A DNA stretch of 64,000 nt from Corynebacterium matruchotii. GTDB taxonomy: Bacteria > Actinomycetota > Actinomycetes > Mycobacteriales > Mycobacteriaceae. The notes below the pieces were generated by a model. The model had not been told where the DNA came from and ran no database searches. It was given only the letters and a program-made list of their open reading frames with translations. Location of the stretch: the NCBI RefSeq assembly GCF_011612265.2, contig NZ_CP050134.2, positions 2,790,001-2,854,000 of the forward strand, given 5' to 3'. A program made the translations under genes and the position numbers. This document shows, piece by piece, positions 56,634-64,000 of the stretch; position 1 is the stretch's first letter; each line of letters opens with the position of its first letter.

Positions 56634-57427
56634 GCGGCGTGGTGGGGTCTGCGGTACCACCACCAGATTCCGGCGCTGACCGCGGCTATGCCGGCGATGA
56701 CGCTCCCGCCGATGCTGAGTTCTTTGCCGGTGGGCATGGGGATGAGGGGGATGGGGTTGCGGAAGGTGCGGATTTCCCAGTCGCGTTCGGCGGCGATTTT
56801 GCGGAGCGCCCGGTCGGGGTTGACGGCTATGGGGTGGCCGACGGTTTCGAGCATGGGCAGGTCGGTGGCTGAGTCGGAGTAGGCGTAGCTGGTGGCAAGG
56901 TTGTAGCCGTTTTGGGCGGCGAGGGTGCGGATGGCTTCGGCCTTGGCAGCGCCTTTGCAGTAGAAGGATATATTGCCGGTGAATTTGCCGTCGGCTTCTT
57001 CAAGTTTGGTGGCGATGACCGTGCGGACGCCGAGTTCTTTGGCGATGGGTTCGACGAGGACGGTGGCGGATGCGGAGATAATGACCACGTCGTGGCCGGC
57101 TGCGAGGTGGTGGGCGATGAGGTCGCGGGCCTCGGCGTAGATGGTGGGGGCGACGACGGTGTGGAGGGTGTCGTCGGCAATCTGTTTGACCTGGTTGACG
57201 TCCCAACCGGTGACCATGTTGCTGAGCTGGTCGCGGCTGGCATCCATTTGTTCGCTGGAATGCCCGGAAACCATGTAGCTGGCTTTGGCGAGTGACATGG
57301 AGAAGGCGGTGCTGGGGCTGATGAGCCCGGAGTTCAGGAATTCCTTGCCGTAAACGTAGGCGGAGGAGGTGGCGATGACGGTTTTGTCCAGGTCGAAAAA
57401 TGCTGCGGTGGTGGCGGGTAGGCGCAT
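56630..57427 (-). CDS. HAD-IB phosphatase (SerB-like)
   Basis: ATG 57427 (MRLPATTAAFFDLDKTVIAT) is selected because it opens motif I (FFDLDKT) directly; longer readings include 61 non-conserved residues. The 265-residue protein has DVVIISASATVLVEPIAKEL (motif II) and NLATSYAYSDSATDLPMLET (motif IV) and a C-terminal membrane anchor (GGSVIAGIAAVSAGIWWWYR). It resembles phosphoserine-phosphatase-like enzymes of the HAD-IB group and, from memory, Rv3661. The substrate is unknown. Confidence 0.88.
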   Translation of the reverse strand: MRLPATTAAFFDLDKTVIATSSAYVYGKEFLNSGLISPSTAFSMSLAKASYMVSGHSSEQMDASRDQLSNMVTGWDVNQVKQIADDTLHTVVAPTIYAEARDLIAHHLAAGHDVVIISASATVLVEPIAKELGVRTVIATKLEEADGKFTGNISFYCKGAAKAEAIRTLAAQNGYNLATSYAYSDSATDLPMLETVGHPIAVNPDRALRKIAAERDWEIRTFRNPIPLIPMPTGKELSIGGSVIAGIAAVSAGIWWWYRRPHHAA

Positions 57428-57761
57428 GAGTTCACCACGGGTTGTGCGGTGGTTCTGTGTTGGCCTTATCATCTTGAATAAGTGTAGTCGTTTTTGGTGA
57501 TTCCCCGGGTAGGACATGTCATTATCGTGTGGTATTGCTCTCTTCGAAAACCTGTGACATAATGGTCCGTGCAAGGCCCCGATATACAGTGTGGCCTGCC
57601 CCGGCCTCAAACCCCCCTTTGTAATCGGCCGGGTTTGGCGGCCCGCGCAGTCCCCCCCTTTAGCGCGGGTCGCCCTTTATGCTTTACGACGACCCCCGCC
57701 CGGGGGTAGCCACCCCTTGGTTTTCTGTTATTAGTGTTGCCTGTGGTGCTGGTGGGAAAAG

Positions 57762-57812
57762 TTATCCACAGAATTTTGTGGTCCTCATCAACAATATGGT
57801 GGGTTTTCCACA
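57762..57812. promoter_or_regulatory. Two DnaA-box-like sites upstream of ssd
   Basis: TTATCCACA (57762-57770) is a perfect DnaA box and TTTTCCACA (57804-57812) a close match, on the same strand 42 bases apart (start to start). They lie in the 57428-57863 interval, which otherwise shows only a CGTCGTNAAGC motif (57681-57691, minus) and no gene. This could place ssd and the Tad genes under DnaA control. Confidence 0.5.
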
Positions 57813-57863
57813 GCCTAGCGGCGTTGGCAAGCGTGCCGGGGGCAATGGGGCGAAACTGAAAGC

Positions 57864-58928
57864 ATGACCACCACGCCAACCATTCTCGTGAGCGTCACCG
57901 ACCCTGTGCTCCACCCTGAGGCGATTAATATCGCAGCAGCTACCGGCATGGATATTATCGACACCAGTGACCCGCGCGACATTGTGCGGCACGCCCCCAA
58001 GGCCGCCGCCATCCTTGTGGACGCCACTACCGCCACCCACGCCGGCGGCATCCACCCCCGCGGGCACCTGTTTCTGTTGCATCCCGAGCCCGGGCCGGTT
58101 GATTGGACACTGGCCGTGCGCATTGGGGCCGCCGACGCGGTGATCCTGCCGGCGCAATCCAATAAACTGCTCGCCACCCTCGCTGCTACCACTGCTGCCC
58201 CGGACTCGCCCTCACCGGCCGCCGCGGCCTCGGTGATCGCCGTCACCGGGGCCGTGGGTGGGGCGGGCACCTCCACCCTGGCGGTCGCCCTCGCCCTGCA
58301 ACTGCACGAGATCGTTCCCACAGTCCTGGTCGACGCCGACCCGGTATCGCCAGGCATGGATCTCCTCCTCGGGTGCGAAACCACCGGTGGCATTCGGTGG
58401 GCGGACCTGAGCTTTCGCTCCGGCTCCATTGCCGCCGCCGACCTGATTGCCGCCCTCCCCGAAACCGAGAGTGGCCTGCCGGTACTCACCACCGACCGCG
58501 GCGGTGATAGCACCAGCGGCATCACCGAAGACAAACTCCTCCGGGTGATCGGCACCATGCACCACACCCATTGCGTGGTCGTGGACCTCCCGGCCACCGC
58601 CCCATTCTTTGCCGCCCTCACGGATGCCTGCGACTTTGTGGTGCTCCTCATCCCCGCTGAAGTGCGGGCCGCGGCTGCCGCCAGCCGCATCGCCCACTCC
58701 CTGACCGCCCGGCGCGTCGACACCGTTGGGGTTGTGCGGCATCGTGGCTGGTCCGGCCTGACCGCCCATGATGTTGCGGACATCGTTGGGGTCGACGTGG
58801 TGGGGGAATTGGGGACCGTGTCGCAGGTGCCTCGGGTGGCGGAGACCACCGGGATTCGCACCCTGGGGGCGCTGCCCCGTGCTCTTCGTAAGGCTGTTCG
58901 ATGCGTGTTGCCGCAGGAGATGGCCTAA
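57864..58928 (+). CDS. ssd: Septum-site-determining / CpaE-like ATPase
   Basis: The 354-residue protein has an N-terminal receiver-like segment and a MinD/ParA-type ATPase domain with the deviant Walker A GAVGGAGTSTLAVALALQL near residues 130-150 and VLVDADPVSPGMDLLLG. In Caulobacter CpaE localises pilus machinery; in mycobacteria Ssd (Rv3660c) affects septation. It is the first gene of the pilus operon (stop and tadA start are adjacent, TAA-ATG). The upstream DnaA boxes are unusual. Confidence 0.9.
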   Translation: MTTTPTILVSVTDPVLHPEAINIAAATGMDIIDTSDPRDIVRHAPKAAAILVDATTATHAGGIHPRGHLFLLHPEPGPVDWTLAVRIGAADAVILPAQSNKLLATLAATTAAPDSPSPAAAASVIAVTGAVGGAGTSTLAVALALQLHEIVPTVLVDADPVSPGMDLLLGCETTGGIRWADLSFRSGSIAAADLIAALPETESGLPVLTTDRGGDSTSGITEDKLLRVIGTMHHTHCVVVDLPATAPFFAALTDACDFVVLLIPAEVRAAAAASRIAHSLTARRVDTVGVVRHRGWSGLTAHDVADIVGVDVVGELGTVSQVPRVAETTGIRTLGALPRALRKAVRCVLPQEMA

Positions 58929-60077
58929 ATGCCGGTCGATGCTGCGGTTATTGCCGACAAGGTGCAGCGGGTGTTGGCCGCGGTGCCTGCGGAGCAGGCC
59001 TGCGACCCCGGCTATGTGGCCCACACCATTCGGGCGGAGGCGGGCGGCATCATGAGCGATGTCGAGGTGTTGTCGGTGTTGCGGAAGCTGCGCCACGATT
59101 CGGTGGGGGTGGGGCCGTTGGAGCAGGTGCTTTCCCTTCCGGGGGTTACGGATGTGCTGGTGAATGGCACCCAGGGGGTGTGGTTTGATCGGGGCCGTGG
59201 CCTGGAGGCCGCCGATATTGGGTTTGCGTCGGAGCGGGAGGTGCGGCAACTAGCCACCCGACTTTTGGTGTCGGCCGGCCGCCGGCTGGATGATACGCAG
59301 TGTTTCGCTGATGGGCAGTTGTCGCGTGATGATGGTTCCAGTGTGCGGGTGCATGCGATTTTGTCGCCGCCGGCACAGGGCGGGACGTGTATTTCGCTGC
59401 GGGTGTTACGCCACGCCGTCACCAGTCTCGAAACTTTGTGCGAGCGCGGGACGATGTCCAGGCCTACAAAAGCGTGTTTGCAGCAGTTGGTGGCGGCGCG
59501 CCGCTCCTTCCTGGTCATCGGGGGAACCGGCAGCGGCAAAACCACATTATTGGCCGCCCTGCTGGGGGAAGTGAGCCACCGACAGCGCATCATTTGCATC
59601 GAGGACACCGCCGAGCTGCGGCCCAACCATCCCCACATTTTGGGGCTGGTGTCCCGCGGCACCAACACCGAGGGCAAAGGGGCGATCACCATGGCTGATT
59701 TGCTCAAGCAGTCCCTGCGGATGCGGCCCGACCGGATCGTGGTGGGGGAGATCCGGGGCGCGGAGGTCATCGACCTCCTGGCCGCCCTGAACACCGGGCA
59801 CGACGGGTGCGCTGGTACCGTGCACGCGAATTCCCTGCTGGAGGTGCCGGCCCGCCTGGAGGCGCTGGCTGCCCGGGGCAATATGAGCCGCGACCAGCTC
59901 ATGTCCCAGCTTGCCGCCGCGAAACCCGTGGTGCTTGCTATGCGACGCCAGGCCGACGGCCGGCGGGTCTTACACCAAATCGGGGTGCTTTCCGGGATTC
60001 CCACCACCGTGACGGTGCTGTGGGATGTGGAAACCATGGCCCAGCCGAATATTGATTGGGCGGCGGTGCAGCAATGA
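58929..60077 (+). CDS. tadA: Tad pilus secretion ATPase TadA
   Basis: This is a 382-residue type II/IV secretion ATPase that powers assembly of Flp pili. The Walker A motif VIGGTGSGKTTLLAALLG lies near residue 195-212, followed by IICIEDTAELRPNHPH and RMRPDRIVVGEIRGAEVIDL, with HDGCAGTVHANS (His box). It starts directly after the ssd stop, and its own stop overlaps tadB by four bases. The family assignment is clear; the pilus role follows from the neighbours. Confidence 0.94.
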   Translation: MPVDAAVIADKVQRVLAAVPAEQACDPGYVAHTIRAEAGGIMSDVEVLSVLRKLRHDSVGVGPLEQVLSLPGVTDVLVNGTQGVWFDRGRGLEAADIGFASEREVRQLATRLLVSAGRRLDDTQCFADGQLSRDDGSSVRVHAILSPPAQGGTCISLRVLRHAVTSLETLCERGTMSRPTKACLQQLVAARRSFLVIGGTGSGKTTLLAALLGEVSHRQRIICIEDTAELRPNHPHILGLVSRGTNTEGKGAITMADLLKQSLRMRPDRIVVGEIRGAEVIDLLAALNTGHDGCAGTVHANSLLEVPARLEALAARGNMSRDQLMSQLAAAKPVVLAMRRQADGRRVLHQIGVLSGIPTTVTVLWDVETMAQPNIDWAAVQQ

Positions 60078-60946
60078 TATCCATGCTGGTTCCGGCCGCC
60101 CTCGGCTCGGCGGGCCTGCTACTATGTGCCCCAACCAGCGGGGTTGGTCGCTTGACGACGCCCCGCCACCGGTGGGTGGCCCGGCTGGGTGGGCTGGTGC
60201 GCAACCACCCGTACCAGCTGGCCATCGGCGGCGTGGTGGTGGGGGCCGCCACGGTGGGTCAGCATTTCCCCACCTTGGTTGCTGCTGTTTTTGCCGGTGG
60301 TACCGCGATGATGATGCTGCGGCGGATGCGGGCGCGTCGTCAAGCAGCCCGGCAGCGTGCCGAGAGCGCCACCATGCTCACGCTCATCGTGGGGGAGTTG
60401 CAGGCCGGTGCCACCATGGGTGCCGCCCTCACCGCCTGCCTGCCGACCCTCACCGAACCCGAACTCCGGCGCGAAATCACCGTGGCCGCCCGCCGCTGCG
60501 CCACCGGCGGTTCCGCCGGCGCCGAACTGGAACAATCCCCCATCCTGGCGCTCAGCCTCATGGGCCATGCGTGGCGCATCGCCGAAACCAACGGCATGGC
60601 GCTCGCCGGGGTCCTCGACAACATTCGCCACCGCATCGACCACCAAAACCGGCACGAATCCCGCACTAAAGCCGCACTTCAGGGCGCGAACGCCACCGCC
60701 ATCGTGTTGGCGCTCCTGCCCCTGCTGGGCATGGTGATGGGTCACGCCATTGGGGTGAACGTGCCGGCCTTCCTCACCAGTGGTGGTGTTGGTGGTCTCA
60801 TTCTCATCGCCGGCGTGAGCGCCGAATGCGCCGGCATTCTCTGGTCCGATCATATTATTCAGAAAGCTCACTCATGCTCATCGTCAGCTCCTTCCTCATC
60901 CTCTGCGCCCTCTCCCTCACCCGCGGCCGGCCCGCATCCCGGCTAG
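60074..60946 (+). CDS. tadB: Tad pilus membrane protein TadB
   Basis: ATG 60074 (MISMLVPAALGSAGLLLCAP) overlaps the tadA stop. The 290-residue protein has a type II secretion F-like (T2SSF) domain: MLTLIVGELQAGATMGAALT, SLMGHAWRIAETNGMALAGV, and C-terminal membrane spans (ANATAIVLALLPLLGMVMGH). The last ~20 residues are Ser/Pro-rich, read across the start of tadC, with which it overlaps by about 73 bases. It forms the inner-membrane platform. Confidence 0.85.
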   Translation: MISMLVPAALGSAGLLLCAPTSGVGRLTTPRHRWVARLGGLVRNHPYQLAIGGVVVGAATVGQHFPTLVAAVFAGGTAMMMLRRMRARRQAARQRAESATMLTLIVGELQAGATMGAALTACLPTLTEPELRREITVAARRCATGGSAGAELEQSPILALSLMGHAWRIAETNGMALAGVLDNIRHRIDHQNRHESRTKAALQGANATAIVLALLPLLGMVMGHAIGVNVPAFLTSGGVGGLILIAGVSAECAGILWSDHIIQKAHSCSSSAPSSSSAPSPSPAAGPHPG

Positions 60947-61494
60947 GCCCGGCAGAAAATGCTGGCCGGCGGGGTGTGGGATCACGGTGCGCCGCGTGGG
61001 CGCGCGCCGGGCCGGCCGGGCGGCTCTACCGGTGGTGGCTGGCGAAGCTCGCCCCCACCCCCAACCCGCTCGATACCGCCGCGGACCTGGAACTGTTTGT
61101 CGCGTGCGTGTCCGCCGGCCTCAGCCCGGCGCGGGCTGCCGCCGCGGTCGCTACCACCAGCTCCTGTGTCGCGTGGCGGAGTACCGCCAGCCTCCTGTCC
61201 CTGGGGGTTGACGTCGACCGGGCGTGGCGGGAACTCGCCCAGGCCCCTGGTTTGGGCGAGCTGGCCGCCCTGGCGCGCAGCTCCCACCACTCCGGTGCTG
61301 GGTTGTCGAACGGGTGTTCACGGATCGCGGCGCGGTTGCGTGACGACGGTGCCGACCATGCCACCGCCGAGGCCGAGCGCGCCGGGGTACTCATCGCCCT
61401 GCCCATGACCCTGTGTTATTTGCCGGCTTTCTTCCTCCTGGGCCTTGCCCCCATGGTCATCAGCCTGGGAACCAGTATTCTTTCCTCCCACTAG
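60874..61494 (+). CDS. tadC: Tad pilus membrane protein TadC
   Basis: ATG 60874 (MLIVSSFLILCALSLTRG) gives 206 residues; longer readings extend far into tadB. The T2SSF domain is visible as LELFVACVSAGLSPARAAAA, RSSHHSGAGLSNGCSRIAAR and a C-terminal span (LPAFFLLGLAPMVISLGTSI). It probably pairs with TadB. The overlap suggests tight translational coupling. Confidence 0.83.
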   Translation: MLIVSSFLILCALSLTRGRPASRLGPAENAGRRGVGSRCAAWARAGPAGRLYRWWLAKLAPTPNPLDTAADLELFVACVSAGLSPARAAAAVATTSSCVAWRSTASLLSLGVDVDRAWRELAQAPGLGELAALARSSHHSGAGLSNGCSRIAARLRDDGADHATAEAERAGVLIALPMTLCYLPAFFLLGLAPMVISLGTSILSSH

Positions 61495-61515
61495 TTTCTT
61501 GTAAAGGAACCCATC

Positions 61516-61767
61516 ATGAGTCGCCTCATGCATCTCCCTGTCACTGCCACTACTACCCTCATGGCCGCCACCATGAATCTGCTCGCCAAGGCGTTCGAAC
61601 GCCTTGGTCGGTTCGATAACGACGAGGGGACAACCACCATCGAGTACGCTATGGCGGCCCTCGCCGCGGCCGCGCTGGCCGGCGTCCTCTATGTGATCGT
61701 CACCTCGCCCACCGTGCACGATGCCCTCCAGGGCATTATCACGAACGCCCTCTCCAACACCCCCTAA
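61516..61767 (+). CDS. Flp-type pilin (DUF4244)
   Basis: The 83-residue protein starts at ATG 61516 behind AAAGGA. The key segment is DNDEGTTTIEYAMAALAAAA, a class III pilin-like signal with the processing site near Gly and the Glu/Tyr pair, followed by a hydrophobic helix (LAGVLYVIVTSPTVHDALQG). DUF4244 proteins accompany tad genes in actinobacteria and are thought to be the pilus subunit. No prepilin peptidase is seen in this window. Confidence 0.88.
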   Translation: MSRLMHLPVTATTTLMAATMNLLAKAFERLGRFDNDEGTTTIEYAMAALAAAALAGVLYVIVTSPTVHDALQGIITNALSNTP

Positions 61768-61772
61768 CCGCC

Positions 61773-62078
61773 ATGTTGGGGAACGATGATGGTGCTGTCA
61801 CCGTCGAAACCGCCATTGCCACCGGCGCCCTGATCGCGGTGTTCACCACCCTGGTCGCCGGCCTGGTGGCCGTGGGTGCTCACCTTGCCGCCATCGACAT
61901 TGTCGGCGCGGCCGCCCGGGCCTACACCATTGGTGTGCCCTACGAGCCGCCCCGGGGTGCCGTCACCGTCACCGAATCCGGTGGGCTGGCCACCGCTACC
62001 GCTGTCGTGCCCAGCCCCCTGGGGGCCCAAACCGCCCGCGCTATCTTCCCCATCGAACAAGAATTCGGAACACCATGA
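61773..62078 (+). CDS. TadE-like pseudopilin
   Basis: The 101-residue protein begins MLGNDDGAVTVETAIATGAL, the TadE-type signal with Glu after the cleavage region, followed by one membrane helix (IAVFTTLVAGLVAVGAHLAA) and a short outer domain. It lies five bases after the pilin gene. It corresponds to M. tuberculosis Rv3655c by position and length. Its stop overlaps the next gene by four bases. Confidence 0.83.
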   Translation: MLGNDDGAVTVETAIATGALIAVFTTLVAGLVAVGAHLAAIDIVGAAARAYTIGVPYEPPRGAVTVTESGGLATATAVVPSPLGAQTARAIFPIEQEFGTP

Positions 62079-62404
62079 GCGGGCTCACCACCTTGCGTGA
62101 CGACGATGGTAGCGCCACCATCACCACTGCCGGCCTCATTGTCGCCCTTATCCTCGTGGTCCTGGCCCTCACCCATGGCATCCGAGGCACCATTGCCACC
62201 CACCACGCCAAAGTCGTGGCAGACCTCAGCGCCGTGGCCGGCGCCTATGCTGCCTACACGGGTGTCGACCCCTGTGACACGGCCGCCACCGTCGCCCGTC
62301 GTAACGCGGCAACCCTGGACCACTGTGCCACCAGCGGCGACGATGTCACCGTGACCGTTTTCGATGCACCAGCCCACGCCGTCGCTACCGCCGGCCCACG
62401 CTAA
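62075..62404 (+). CDS. TadE/TadG-like helicase-neighbour protein
   Basis: The 109-residue protein has the start MSGLTTLRDDDGSATITTAG and a hydrophobic helix (LIVALILVVLALTHGIRGTI), then an outer domain with two cysteines (DPCDTAA and DHCATS). From memory this is the Rv3654c-type protein found beside the helicase in actinobacteria. It ends the tad operon and overlaps the convergent helicase gene by four bases. Confidence 0.8.
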   Translation: MSGLTTLRDDDGSATITTAGLIVALILVVLALTHGIRGTIATHHAKVVADLSAVAGAYAAYTGVDPCDTAATVARRNAATLDHCATSGDDVTVTVFDAPAHAVATAGPR

Positions 62405-64000
62405 CCATCCAGCATCGAACATATTTTCTGCAACAGGGTGATTGCGCCGCGTTTGTCTAACGGCTGGTTTCCATTCCCGCACTTCGGCGACTGCACGCAT
62501 GACGGGCACCCCGACTCGCACTCACAGCCCGCCACTGTCACCGCGGTCGCCGAAACCCACTCGCTAAACCGGGAAAACCCGCAGTCCGCGAACCCCGCCC
62601 CGCCCGGATAGCCGTCATACACAAACACCGTGGGTAGCCCCGTGTCCTGGTGCAACGCCGTCGACACCCCACCAATATCCCACCGGTCACAGGTCGCCAC
62701 CAGCGGCAAAAGCCCAATTAGCGCATGCTCCATCGCGTGCAACGTGCCCGGCACATCCTGAATCCCCAACTCCGCCAACACCACTGGATCTATCGTGATC
62801 GCCACCGCCCGAGTCACCAGCGACTCCGGCGGCATACCCAACGGCACCGCTGCTAGCGTCGCCCCGCCCGGATCCCGCACCGCATAGCCTGTCACCTGCC
62901 GGGTCACCTCCACCAGCATATTTGCCACCAGCAGCCCCGGCGCCACCTCATCGCATGCCGCATCAGGCGCTGACACCACCCGAATCGTCGTCGACGACAG
63001 CGCCTGCGTGAAATAATCCGGCATCTCCCCGTGCACTAACGCCACGCCTTCCGCCAGCGATAACTCATCCACCACATAGCTACGCCCCTGATGCAAATAC
63101 ACCGCGCCCGGATGCACCTGGCTCGCCGCCTGGCCGGCATCGACCGTGCCCACCACCCGGCCCGTCGCCGACTCCACAATCGTGACCTCCCGGCCCGAAC
63201 CCCGCACACTCACCACCCGATGTGGGTCCGGCTGCCCCGGTGGCACCGCCGCATAATATCCCCGCGGTCGCCGCCGCAACCACCCGTCCGCCACCAGCCG
63301 GTCCACCACCGGCCCCGCCCGAAACCACGCAACTTCCCGATCCGTCAGCGGCGCCTCCAATGCCGCGCACAGAACATGGCCGGCAAGAATGTGGGGATTG
63401 GTGGGATCGAACACCGCCGCCTCCACCGGCCTGCTGATGAGCGCATCCGGGTGGTGCACCAAATACGCATCCAGCGGATCCGCACTGGCGATAAGCGCCA
63501 CCGTGGCGGCCTGATTCCGCCGCCCGGCACGCCCCGCCTGCTGCCAAAAACTCGCAAGAGTTCCCGGAAACCCGGCCGTAATCACCGCATCCAAACCCCC
63601 AATGTCAATCCCCAACTCCAGGGCATTGGTGGCAGCAACCCCCAATAGCTCACCATCGTCGAGTGCCTGTTCGATCCGCCGCCGGTCGGCCGCTAAATAA
63701 CCAGCCCGGTAGGCGGCAACCCGGGCACTCAGGTCTGGTCTACCGACCCGGGCCAACTCCGTTTGGGCGCGCAACGCTACGAGCTCCGCGCCGGCCCGGG
63801 ACTTGGTGAACACCAGGGTGCGGGCACCCTCGACGAGGAAATCCGCCATGAGCAGCGCCGCCTCCGTGGTCACGGAACGCCGTCGGTCACCAGGGCGAAC
63901 GTCGGCTTGCCGCCCCGCATCCCCCGCATCCGCCGCCAAGCCTTCCCCCGTGCCCCCACCGGAAGCCTCACCGGAGTCTTCGCCGAGGGCCCCGCCGGAG
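62401..64000 (-). CDS. DEAD/DEAH helicase with DUF1998/MZB zinc domain (partial)
   Basis: The gene runs off the right edge; the frame stays open to position 64000. The visible part is the C-terminal half of an MrfA/Rv3649-type helicase: RTLVFTKSRAGAELVALRAQ, ATNALELGIDIGGLDAVITA, FWQQAGRAGRRNQAATVALI (motif VI), and then the DUF1998 zinc domain with GCECESGCPSCVQSPKCGNG (four Cys). A Gly/Glu/Ser/Ala/Asp-rich linker lies at the edge (63900-64000). It likely acts in DNA repair, by analogy with MrfA. It converges with the tad operon. Confidence 0.9.
   Translation of the reverse strand, partial: SGGALGEDSGEASGGGTGEGLAADAGDAGRQADVRPGDRRRSVTTEAALLMADFLVEGARTLVFTKSRAGAELVALRAQTELARVGRPDLSARVAAYRAGYLAADRRRIEQALDDGELLGVAATNALELGIDIGGLDAVITAGFPGTLASFWQQAGRAGRRNQAATVALIASADPLDAYLVHHPDALISRPVEAAVFDPTNPHILAGHVLCAALEAPLTDREVAWFRAGPVVDRLVADGWLRRRPRGYYAAVPPGQPDPHRVVSVRGSGREVTIVESATGRVVGTVDAGQAASQVHPGAVYLHQGRSYVVDELSLAEGVALVHGEMPDYFTQALSSTTIRVVSAPDAACDEVAPGLLVANMLVEVTRQVTGYAVRDPGGATLAAVPLGMPPESLVTRAVAITIDPVVLAELGIQDVPGTLHAMEHALIGLLPLVATCDRWDIGGVSTALHQDTGLPTVFVYDGYPGGAGFADCGFSRFSEWVSATAVTVAGCECESGCPSCVQSPKCGNGNQPLDKRGAITLLQKICSMLDG

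Noticed and set aside
63080..63648. Open frames opposite and inside the helicase gene
   Set aside because: They are frame shadows of a conserved helicase with high GC bias.

Overview
The window looks like a chromosomal segment of a Corynebacterium species. The evidence is: a 16S-23S-5S operon with no spacer tRNA and a corynebacterial/mycobacterial leader element; a cAMP-receptor regulator that closely matches GlxR; Lsr2, WhiB and LpqH-like proteins; and a right half whose gene order, from memory, follows the Mycobacterium tuberculosis Rv3683-Rv3649 neighbourhood (metallophosphoesterase, PonA2, WhiB4, small DUF4177 protein, RidA, MBL fold, Crp/GlxR, TlpA, Nudix, MarP, alpha/beta hydrolase, holin-like protein, HAD phosphatase, Ssd, Tad genes, DUF1998 helicase). 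The DNA is moderately GC-rich, with several AT-rich intergenic islands.

Layout. 0-7 kb: replicative helicase dnaB, then seven tandem paralogous genes (1710-6782) for small exported or membrane-anchored proteins that match no family I recognise. 7-12 kb: a copper block (unknown gene, copA, about 850 bp of tandem palindromic elements, copZ) and a thioredoxin. 12-16 kb: a PspA-like protein, an MFS transporter and a NYN-domain protein. 16-22 kb: the rRNA operon. 22-31 kb: an LpqH-like lipoprotein, an RluA-type pseudouridine synthase, a 54-aa amphipathic peptide, universal stress protein, GlsB-like protein, XRE and TetR regulators, a YidC paralogue divergent from a class E sortase, and two pairs of TTTGGTGGGCTGG palindromic elements. 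31-43 kb: a two-component system, lsr2, a RecB-like nuclease, msrA and sodA, a blue-copper membrane fusion protein, a HAD phosphatase and a secreted CAP-domain protein. 43-57 kb: tRNA-Pro, envelope and redox genes, glxR, a coenzyme A Nudix enzyme, and a MarP-type protease split by an in-frame stop. 57-64 kb: ssd and tad pilus genes preceded by two DnaA-box-like sites, then a convergent helicase that runs off the right edge.

How the genes fit together. Much of the window serves the cell envelope and stress defence: PonA builds peptidoglycan, the sortase, YidC and CAP protein act at the surface, and the marP/tlpA set handles periplasmic stress. CopA, CopZ and the blue-copper protein handle copper. 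TrxA, MsrA, SodA, WhiB and the Usp protein deal with oxidative stress. The least explained content is the seven-gene paralogue array, the two families of palindromic intergenic elements, two short over-represented motifs (CGTCGTNAAGC and ATTGGGGAA), and the interrupted marP. All assignments rest on reading the sequence and on remembered family features; no database search was run.
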